This document shows positions 1-5,787 of a stretch of DNA of 9,638 bases, in pieces. Source of the DNA: Prevotellaceae bacterium (GTDB taxonomy: Bacteria > Bacteroidota > Bacteroidia > Bacteroidales > UBA932); assembly GCA_031268055.1 (NCBI GenBank), contig JAIRXY010000167.1:1-9638 (forward strand). Reading direction: 5' to 3'. Position 1 is the first letter of the stretch. Every line of letters starts with the position of its first letter. The notes beneath the pieces were generated by a model, which ran no database searches, was not told where the DNA came from, and saw only the letters and a program-made list of their open reading frames with translations. Made by a program: the position numbers and the translations under genes.

Positions 1-639
1 ACGGGCTTTGGCTGCGGAGTGGTGCAGGGCAGCAAGCTGAACGTTGGCGACAACGCCGCTGCCGCCGAGATTTGGTGCATGCGCGCCAAGAATTTGCCCG
101 ACTGCATAACAGAGGATACGGTGAACAGCAACGCCGTAATACGCGTCTACAGGCAGGAAGCCGGCGACGGCAGCCAAAGCGTCTCGGCGCAGGAGGTGTA
201 CGACATTGCCAAGGGCGCTAAGGCGGGAGACCGCGCTGCTGCCCTGCGCTCCTTTGAAACGCTGGGCAACTCGCTGGGCGACGCCTTGGCCAACATCCTC
301 GCGGTGGTGGACGGCCTTGTGGTGGTGGGCGGAGGCGTTGCCAACGCGCACGACCTGTTCATGCCGCACGCCATTGCCGCCATCAACAACACCATTGGCC
401 GCGCCGACGGTAGCCGCGTGCCGAGAATTGAACTCACCGCCTACAACGTAGAGAGCGAGCAGGACATGAGCAGCTTCCTTGCAGGTACGCCCAAAAAAGT
501 GACAATAGCCGGAACTGACATCTGCGTGGATTACGACCCTGTAAAGCGGGTGGGCATTGGCGTTTCTAAGCTGGGCGACTTGCGCGCCATATCAATAGGT
601 GCGTACAGCTTTGCGCTGCACCAGCTTGATAAGGCGTAA
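1..639 (+). CDS. ROK-family sugar kinase, C-terminal part (5' end outside window)
   Basis: The frame is open from base 1 to the TAA at 637-639, giving 212 residues. The missing part lies upstream. The visible part starts at the TGFGCGVV stretch, which corresponds to the ROK G-T-G-x-G substrate/ATP region. It continues through DGLVVVGGGVANA (about residues 104-116), the second glycine-rich nucleotide-binding segment typical of the ROK C-terminal lobe, and ends with AISIGAYSFALHQL, a usual ROK terminus. ROK kinases phosphorylate hexoses such as glucose, mannose or N-acetyl sugars with ATP in the cytosol, and some members are repressors. The zinc-binding CxCGxxGC motif of many ROK proteins is not present: only isolated Cys26 and Cys34 are seen near that place. 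This fits a Bacteroidota ROK subgroup whose substrate I cannot name. The internal GTG at 19 is not a likely start because homology extends upstream of it. Family is sure; substrate is not. Confidence 0.88.
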   Translation, partial: TGFGCGVVQGSKLNVGDNAAAAEIWCMRAKNLPDCITEDTVNSNAVIRVYRQEAGDGSQSVSAQEVYDIAKGAKAGDRAAALRSFETLGNSLGDALANILAVVDGLVVVGGGVANAHDLFMPHAIAAINNTIGRADGSRVPRIELTAYNVESEQDMSSFLAGTPKKVTIAGTDICVDYDPVKRVGIGVSKLGDLRAISIGAYSFALHQLDKA

Positions 640-691
640 CCGCCTGCGCTCTACCGCAAATAGAATGATTTTTTGTTGCATTTTTTAACGT

Positions 692-1012
692 ATGCGTAAA
701 TATTTAATATACTTACTATCAATATTTTGTTTGCTATTGCTGCTGGAAGGCTGTAGCGCTCAGGCGCGCCAAATGCGGCAAGCAAAGAAGTACTCCAAGC
801 AGAACGTGAAGCGTCAGGAAAGCAAATCGCCGTCGGAAACGCTGGTTGGCCCCGGAGAGCTCGGTAAAAATGATATTAACTACAAAAACTTGGATAAAAT
901 CCGCCATCGCTGCCTGTACATCAAAAAGGACGGCGAACGATGCGGACGAAAAGGACGCAAGAAAAACGGCTACAAATACTGCTTCTGGCACACGCCAAAA
1001 AATCGCTACTGA
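692..1012 (+). CDS. Small lipoprotein with C-terminal Cys/Cys/Cys-His (DUF5763-like) motif
   Basis: This 106-residue protein begins with MRKY, a hydrophobic stretch (about residues 5-18) and the lipobox LEGC, so Cys21 is the likely lipidated residue. Glu at -2 of the lipobox is uncommon. A basic, Lys/Arg/Gln-rich middle (about 25-50) follows. The C-terminal part carries C74-x9-C84-x12-C97-x2-H100, ending YCFWH. This resembles the short 'RC-x-A-x-TKKGxxC ... YCWxH' motif of the DUF5763-type domain often seen in Bacteroidota proteins, with two more residues between the second and third cysteine. Its function is not known; the ligand set suggests a small metal site or a disulphide-stabilised knuckle. 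It lies 52 bases after the kinase gene. The gap is A/T-rich with T-runs, and I recognise no TAnnTTTG promoter or Shine-Dalgarno motif there. The ATG at 692 is chosen because it gives a complete signal sequence. Confidence 0.75.
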   Translation: MRKYLIYLLSIFCLLLLLEGCSAQARQMRQAKKYSKQNVKRQESKSPSETLVGPGELGKNDINYKNLDKIRHRCLYIKKDGERCGRKGRKKNGYKYCFWHTPKNRY

Positions 1013-1045
1013 GGTTTGCGTGGCCGCTACTGAGGTTTGCTTGGC
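1004..1045 (+). repeat. Two-copy 21-base tandem duplication over the lipoprotein stop codon
   Basis: The 21 bases at 1004-1024 are repeated at 1025-1045 with one mismatch (G/T at the 17th base). The first copy contains the last codons and the TGA stop of the lipoprotein gene. A third partial copy (CGCTA) begins at 1046 and runs into the stem of the following inverted repeat. It is likely a slippage duplication. Confidence 0.8.
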
Positions 1046-1086
1046 CGCTAATGCATGAATGAGAAAGTTACTCGTGCATTAGCGGC
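1044..1086 (+). terminator. Inverted repeat after the lipoprotein gene, possible terminator
   Basis: Bases 1044-1058 can pair with 1072-1086, giving a 15-base-pair stem with one G-T wobble around a 13-base loop. The stem contains CCGCTAATGCA and its complement TGCATTAGCGG. It begins 31 bases after the lipoprotein stop and is followed by CTATTATTAA, which is only moderately T-rich. It may end the plus-strand transcript. The large loop and weak T-tract leave room for doubt. Confidence 0.5.
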
Positions 1087-1143
1087 TATTATTAACTCAA
1101 GATGTTCATTAAAGCCTCAAGATTTCTTGCGGCATTAGCAGCT

Positions 1144-1211
1144 TCGCTATAAAATGGCATAATCATTCAATAGCCAGCGATGTTCAATGCTCTGCTGTCA
1201 TTTTATAGCGA
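1144..1211. repeat. Long-loop inverted repeat at the convergent gene junction
   Basis: TCGCTATAAAATGGCA (1144-1159) pairs with TGTCATTTTATAGCGA (1196-1211) over 16 positions with one G-T wobble, around a 36-base loop. It lies 13 bases downstream of the stop codon of the minus-strand Fe-S gene. On the minus strand no T-run follows the stem, so an intrinsic terminator of the usual kind is not supported in that direction. On the plus strand the following bases are T-rich. It may be a transcript-end hairpin for the redox operon or a remnant of a small mobile element. Confidence 0.5.
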
Positions 1212-1224
1212 GCCATTGATTTAT

Positions 1225-2190
1225 TTACTTTTGCTTATATATCGCTCCCGTAGGGCACAATTTTGCCAAGTTTTCCGAGATATTTGCCTTGTTCTCTTCC
1301 GGCAAAACGATTTCCATTTTGAATCCTCTACCGGTGAAAGTAAAGCCATTTTTGCTGTTGTACACGCACAGCCCGCAGCGGATGCACTTGGCGGGCTCAA
1401 AGCATAAGCTCCCGCCGATGGGTATCTTTTTCATCGGCAAAGCAGAGGAGGCCTCGTAGCGTGAGCGCTTAATGCCCGCTTCCGTCGAGTAAAGGCGCAG
1501 CCGGCATTTTTCCCTGCCGGCGCAAGCGCAGTGCAGGCAGCGTGAGGGCGATGAGGTTGCTGCCTGCAAATGCTCCTTTTCCGTGCTTGTAAACCGTCCC
1601 AGGCGGGATTGGTACAGGCTCTTATCCTTGGCGTACTCGTTTTTCTTTTCGCCATTGTACGCCTTTTCGTCCACTGCCAGCAGTTCCTTAATAATTGCGC
1701 GTATCGCAACCGACTTGTCCACAGACCCGCGGCGGCAGACTTTTTCGCAGGGCGCTTTGCAGGCGTCGCAGGCAACTTCCGGAAGCGAAAAGACGGCCGA
1801 TAGCACTTCAAGCGCCTCCCGATGTTGTCCGGCATCGTAGTACCCCAAAAACCGCTCCACGTCCAATCCGCTTGAGCAAACCATAGAGCACGGCGCTTCG
1901 CAGTCGGCGCGGTGGTCGCTCAGCAGCAGCTCAAGCGACAGCGTGCGCGCCAACTTGACTTCGGCATCTTCGGTATCAATGGCCATCCCCTCCACCGGTA
2001 GCGTTGTGCAGGAGGGTATGATTTGTCCCGACTTGCAATCTTTTACGGCGCAAGCCATGCACGAGGATTTGTGCTTTGCGCCCTTGGCGTAGCAAAGCGA
2101 CGGTATGCTGCTTCCCGCTCTGCGGGCAACCTCAATAAGCGTTTCGCCCTCAAGGGCTTCCACCGGACGATTGTTTATGAGTATCTGCAT
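1225..2190 (-). CDS. 2Fe-2S / 4Fe-4S electron-transfer protein, NuoG/HydA N-terminal-like
   Basis: This 321-residue cytosolic protein has no signal peptide. Domains in order: a plant-type [2Fe-2S] ferredoxin fold (1-80) with ligands C33-x10-C44-x2-C47-x13-C61, the NuoG/HydA spacing. Next is a Cys-rich helical domain (about 93-170) with C97-x3-C101-x3-C105 and C141, C144, C148, C152, resembling the N-terminal Fe-S domain of GltD/NfnB-type proteins (Fer4_20). A small cluster C218-x2-C221-x-C223-x5-C229 follows. The last domain is a ferredoxin motif C269-x2-C272-x2-C275 with C312-Pro. It lacks the H-cluster domain of [FeFe] hydrogenase, the molybdopterin domain of FdhA/NuoG and the FAD/NAD(P) domains of GltD, so it looks like an electron relay rather than a catalyst. 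It probably docks on the NuoEF fusion encoded upstream, as HydA or NuoG N-termini do. The nuclease gene lies 33 bases upstream. The ATG at 2190 starts the ferredoxin fold directly; the leader is A/T-rich. Confidence 0.85.
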   Translation of the reverse strand: MQILINNRPVEALEGETLIEVARRAGSSIPSLCYAKGAKHKSSCMACAVKDCKSGQIIPSCTTLPVEGMAIDTEDAEVKLARTLSLELLLSDHRADCEAPCSMVCSSGLDVERFLGYYDAGQHREALEVLSAVFSLPEVACDACKAPCEKVCRRGSVDKSVAIRAIIKELLAVDEKAYNGEKKNEYAKDKSLYQSRLGRFTSTEKEHLQAATSSPSRCLHCACAGREKCRLRLYSTEAGIKRSRYEASSALPMKKIPIGGSLCFEPAKCIRCGLCVYNSKNGFTFTGRGFKMEIVLPEENKANISENLAKLCPTGAIYKQK

Positions 2191-2223
2191 GATGTAAAAT
2201 ATTTGCCTGCCGATTTCGGTTTA

Positions 2224-3285
2224 CTAGTTTGCCATTAATGAGCGCGTTTGCTGTATTTCGGCCACAAACTCCGCTTCTGTAGGCAAATAAAGCTTATACT
2301 TTGTAGCGAAAATATTTTGGCTGTCGTTGAGAATGGAATATTTTACTTCTGCACGGTCTTTTTCTTCGCAAAGAATAATTCCGATTGTCGGGTTATCACC
2401 TTCCGTGCGCTTCAAATCGTCGTACATTCGAACATACATATCCATTTGCCCAACATCTTGATGCATCAGCTTTCCTATTTTTAAATCAATAAGCACAAAG
2501 CATTTGAGTATATAGTTGTAAAAAACCAAATCAATGTAGTATTGCGAAAGCTCGGTTGCAATGCGCTGCTGCCGCGCTACAAATGAAAAACCTTTACCGA
2601 GCTCGAGCAGAAATTTTTGCAGATTGTCAATAATTACCTGCTCAACGTCGCTTTCGTTGTATTTGGTATTCTCTTGCAGCTTATAAAAATTAAGCACGAG
2701 CGGGTCTTTAAGGATAAAATCATGTGGCTGAATGGCAAGCTGCTGTTCGTTTTCGACATTCAGCTCGTTTATTGCTTCCTTGTGCGTGGCAATAAGCCGC
2801 TCGTAAAAATGCTTATCAACTTGTTCATCCAAAAATCGAGTGCTCCAAGCGTTATCAGCGGCTTCGTTCATATAAATCGCTCTGGCTTTGGGGTTTTCTA
2901 CACGGATAAGCGAACGGTAATGCGTCCAGTTCAATTCTTTACGCAGCGCGTAAACATTTTGGAATTGCAGATAGAACTTGCGCATATTAGTTAGATTTAC
3001 GTAACCAAAACCTTTGCCAAATTCAGCTGTCAATCGCTTTGAAACATCTTGCAGCAGACTTTCTCCGTATTTGGCATACATTTCTCCGCCCTGCTCCTCA
3101 ACTATCCTTTTGCCGATTTGCCAATAGGTTTCCACCATCACGAAATTGGCGGTGTGGTACACCAATTTTCGCGCATTAAGTATCAACTCCCGCGAAAAGA
3201 CATACAAGTCGCTGTTTTTGGGGAGCGCATGCGGCTCTGCGGTTGCAGTAATTTTCTGTTTCATATTTGCTGTTATTTTTGACAT
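2224..3285 (-). CDS. DUF1016 / YhcG-type PD-(D/E)xK nuclease
   Basis: The protein has 353 residues. The N-terminal half (about 25-175) matches the DUF1016 N-terminal helical domain: YWQIGKRIVEEQGG (54-67), LTAEFGKGFGYVNLTNMRKFY (85-105), then LNWTHYRSLIRVENPKARAIY (118-138). The C-terminal half is a PD-(D/E)xK nuclease fold with E215, D252 (YYIDLVFY), D267-x-K269 (VLIDLKIG) and Q280. In this family an E-x-K is common; Asp at 267 is an acceptable variant, so the site looks intact. Members are putative DNA nucleases found beside restriction systems or alone; the biological role is unsettled. Here it stands alone inside a redox operon, visibly A+T-richer than both neighbours, with its own likely promoter. 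Transfer into this place is probable. The first ATG (3285) is 10 bases after the predicted transcription start; a second in-frame ATG lies at 3264, and either could serve. Confidence 0.9.
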   Translation of the reverse strand: MSKITANMKQKITATAEPHALPKNSDLYVFSRELILNARKLVYHTANFVMVETYWQIGKRIVEEQGGEMYAKYGESLLQDVSKRLTAEFGKGFGYVNLTNMRKFYLQFQNVYALRKELNWTHYRSLIRVENPKARAIYMNEAADNAWSTRFLDEQVDKHFYERLIATHKEAINELNVENEQQLAIQPHDFILKDPLVLNFYKLQENTKYNESDVEQVIIDNLQKFLLELGKGFSFVARQQRIATELSQYYIDLVFYNYILKCFVLIDLKIGKLMHQDVGQMDMYVRMYDDLKRTEGDNPTIGIILCEEKDRAEVKYSILNDSQNIFATKYKLYLPTEAEFVAEIQQTRSLMAN

Positions 3286-3302
3286 AAAGTAATTTTTCAG
3301 GA

Positions 3303-3334
3303 CAAAGCTAAGGCTTATTTTCGCTTATCGCAAA
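3303..3334 (-). promoter_or_regulatory. Bacteroidota-type promoter upstream of the DUF1016 nuclease
   Basis: On the minus strand, TTTG (3334-3331) is followed after 20 bases by TAGCTTTG (3310-3303). This matches the Bacteroidota primary sigma consensus TTTG / TAnnTTTG with suitable spacing. It lies in the 50-base gap between the NuoEF stop and the nuclease start, and predicts a very short leader of about ten bases. It would also transcribe the Fe-S protein gene downstream. Confidence 0.5.
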
Positions 3335-3335
3335 T

Positions 3336-5759
3336 TTATGGCTTTACCGAAGCTTTTTGGGCTTTGCCGATTTTTTTTACTGCCTCGTAGCTACATTCCT
3401 CCACGCAAAGACCGCACAGAACGCATTTTTCTGTGTCAATCGTATGGATTTCGTAAGGAGTATAGGGGATTGCGCTCACAGGGCAGGCTTTTGCACATCG
3501 GGTGCAGCCAATGCAATCCTGCGTAATCACATACTTTACCATATCCTTGCATGTTCCTGTTTTGCAGATGCCTTTTACGTGCTCCTCATACTCGTGGCGA
3601 AAATATTTTAGGGTTGTCAGAACGGGGTTGGGAGCCGTTTTGCCAAGCCCGCAGAGGGAAGAACGCTTAACGTTGACGGCAAGCTCTTCGAGCAGGTCAA
3701 TATCCGCTAACGAGGCTTTTCCGCTGCAAATCTTGTTGAGCAAGTCGAGCATCCGGCGAGTACCAACGCGGCAGAAGGTGCACTTGCCGCACGACTGGTC
3801 GCAGGTGAAGTTGAGAAAGTAGCGGGCAACGTCCACCATGCAGTCGTCCTCGCTCAGTACGACCAAGCCGCCCGAGCCCATCATGGCGCCCAGCTGGATG
3901 AGCGCGTCAAAATCAACAGGGTTGCCGCACAGCTCCGCCGGAATGCACCCGCCGGACGGCCCGCCGATTTGTACGGCTTTCAGCTTCCGCCCGCCTTCTA
4001 CCCCGCCGCCGATGTCCTCGATGATTTGATTCAGCGTAATGCCCATCGGCACTTCAATTAAGCCGCCGTGGTTAATTTTGCCGGCAAGCGCAAACACTTT
4101 CGTTCCCTTGCTTTTCTCGGTTCCCACGCTACGGTAGGCCTCCGAGCCATGCTTGACGACGTAAGCTATCTGGCTGAGCGTTTCTACGTTATTGACGAGC
4201 GTTGGCAGCCCGTTCAGCCCGCAGGCCGCGGGGTAGGGCGGTCGCTGCTTGGGGAATCCGCGCTCGCCCTCAATGGAGGCAATCAGCGCGGTTTCTTCTC
4301 CGCAGACAAAAGCGCCCGCGCCCTCAAACACGGCGATTTCCAAAGAAAAGCTGCCTCCGGCAATGCTTGAGCCTACCAGCTTACGCTCGCGGCACAGCGC
4401 AAGCGCCTTTTTGATTCTCTCCACGGCAAGGGGGTATTCGGCGCGGATGTAGAAAATGCCCTTATCCGCTCCCACGGCATATCCGGCAATCAGCATGCCC
4501 TCAATAACCCGAAACGGGTACGACTCGAGCATCATACGGTCCATGAAAGCGCCCGGGTCGCCCTCGTCGCCGTTGCAGATGACGTATTTGTGCTCGCCCT
4601 GTACGGCGGCAACAATTTCCCACTTCTTGCCCGTTGGGAAGCCGCCGCCGCCACGTCCGCGAAGGCCGCTTTTCAAGATGGCTTCAACGATTTCTTTTCT
4701 TGGCGTGGCCAGCGCTTTCTGCAAGGCGTCAAATCCTCCGTGCGCGGTGTACTCGTCGAGGTTGAGCGGAGCCAGAAAGCCGAATCCCTCGGTGGAAATA
4801 TGCTTCTGATTGTGCAAGAAGCTGCTGATGAGCCCTGTGCGCTCGTGCTCCGGCTTCCAAACCACGTTATCCCAGGTTGCGTCGGTATGGAGCGTATCAA
4901 TATGCCAGAGGATATTGTTTTTCAGCCGCTTTAGGTAGCCGGCCGGCTTGAAGTGGTGGTGCAGTATTTCCTTTATTTCGGCGGCTTTCACGTTGGGGTA
5001 GCGGTCAATAGCGCCGTCAGCGCTGACGACGTCAATCAGCGGAACTTTGTTGCAAACGCCTACGCAGCCTACGGGCTTGATGTTAATTTCAATGCCGAGC
5101 TGAGCCGAAGCCGATTGCAGCTCTTTGTATATATCGGCCGAGCCGCTCGCCATGCAGCAGGAGCCCATGCCCAAGCGCACTTCGCCCGCTGCCTGACGCT
5201 GCGCTTTCTGTAGCTCTTCCTTCTCTTTTTTTGTTTGATTTTCAATAAAGTCGATAATAACTTCATCCACCTTTCCCGGCATGACGTGGCCGTAGATTTT
5301 TTCATCAATTTGCACAACGGGCGCCAGCGTGCAGCAGCCCAAGCAGGCGATTTTTTCAACCGAAAACATCCGGTCGGCTGTCGTTACGCTTCCCTCTTCA
5401 ATATTCAGCTGGCGGATAAATGCGTCGTATACGTTGCTTGCGCCTTTCACGTGGCAAGCCGTTCCGGTGCAGACTTTTATCAGGTGTTTTCCCAGCGGAA
5501 TGTGGCGAAACTGTGAGTAAAATGTGGAAACGCTTATCAGCTGCGCCCGGTCAATCTCCGTCCGCTCGTAAATCCGCTCAATGGCTTCCTGCGGCAGGTA
5601 GCTAAATTCGGCCTGCAACGCTTGCAGCAGGGGAATAATGGTAGCGCGGCGCGCGCCAATACGCTCAATAATAGCGTCGGTACGCTCTGTCAGGACGTTG
5701 CTGTGGTTGTCCTTCGTACAGAATTCGCATGGCGGAAGCGTATTTTCAGAGGTTTGCAT
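3336..5759 (-). CDS. NuoE-NuoF (HydC-HydB) fusion, NADH-binding FMN/Fe-S flavoprotein
   Basis: The protein has 807 residues from the ATG at 5759. A longer frame begins with TTG at 5774, but the ATG follows an A-rich leader and is preferred. Domains in order: NuoE thioredoxin-like [2Fe-2S] (about 25-170; C97, C102, C139, C143); a second thioredoxin-like ferredoxin domain (about 195-270; C201/C202, C232, C236); the NuoF NADH/FMN core (about 340-550) with GLRGRGGGGFPTGKKW (365-380), CNGDEGDPGAF (395-405) and CGEE (486-489); an SLBB domain; the NuoF [4Fe-4S] site (C657, C660, C663, C703); and two C-terminal [4Fe-4S] motifs (C749, C752, C755, C759 and C779, C782, C785, C789). NuoF of complex I lacks the C-terminal pair; HydB-type subunits of electron-bifurcating complexes have it. 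The likely reaction is NADH oxidation or NAD+ reduction with electrons exchanged to ferredoxin-like partners. An extra CEFC pair (C11, C14) at the N-terminus is unexplained. The gene starts 28 bases after the propeller gene. Confidence 0.93.
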   Translation of the reverse strand: MQTSENTLPPCEFCTKDNHSNVLTERTDAIIERIGARRATIIPLLQALQAEFSYLPQEAIERIYERTEIDRAQLISVSTFYSQFRHIPLGKHLIKVCTGTACHVKGASNVYDAFIRQLNIEEGSVTTADRMFSVEKIACLGCCTLAPVVQIDEKIYGHVMPGKVDEVIIDFIENQTKKEKEELQKAQRQAAGEVRLGMGSCCMASGSADIYKELQSASAQLGIEINIKPVGCVGVCNKVPLIDVVSADGAIDRYPNVKAAEIKEILHHHFKPAGYLKRLKNNILWHIDTLHTDATWDNVVWKPEHERTGLISSFLHNQKHISTEGFGFLAPLNLDEYTAHGGFDALQKALATPRKEIVEAILKSGLRGRGGGGFPTGKKWEIVAAVQGEHKYVICNGDEGDPGAFMDRMMLESYPFRVIEGMLIAGYAVGADKGIFYIRAEYPLAVERIKKALALCRERKLVGSSIAGGSFSLEIAVFEGAGAFVCGEETALIASIEGERGFPKQRPPYPAACGLNGLPTLVNNVETLSQIAYVVKHGSEAYRSVGTEKSKGTKVFALAGKINHGGLIEVPMGITLNQIIEDIGGGVEGGRKLKAVQIGGPSGGCIPAELCGNPVDFDALIQLGAMMGSGGLVVLSEDDCMVDVARYFLNFTCDQSCGKCTFCRVGTRRMLDLLNKICSGKASLADIDLLEELAVNVKRSSLCGLGKTAPNPVLTTLKYFRHEYEEHVKGICKTGTCKDMVKYVITQDCIGCTRCAKACPVSAIPYTPYEIHTIDTEKCVLCGLCVEECSYEAVKKIGKAQKASVKP

Positions 5760-5787
5760 ATTTTTATTTATCAATTTTGAAAATCAC

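Noticed and set aside
632..645. Terminator of the ROK kinase gene
   Set aside because: The stem AGGCG/CGCCT is only five pairs and contains the stop codon in its loop. The nearest T-run is more than 20 bases away.
1225..2190. [FeFe] hydrogenase
   Set aside because: The N-terminal clusters are similar, but the H-cluster motifs and the needed length are absent.
4068..4934. Several plus-strand open frames within the NuoEF gene
   Set aside because: They are shadows of a well-supported GC-rich coding frame and encode low-complexity Pro/Arg-rich sequence without domains.
5760..5774. TTG start of the NuoEF fusion at 5774
   Set aside because: It adds only five residues, and the ATG at 5759 has an A-rich leader usual for this group.
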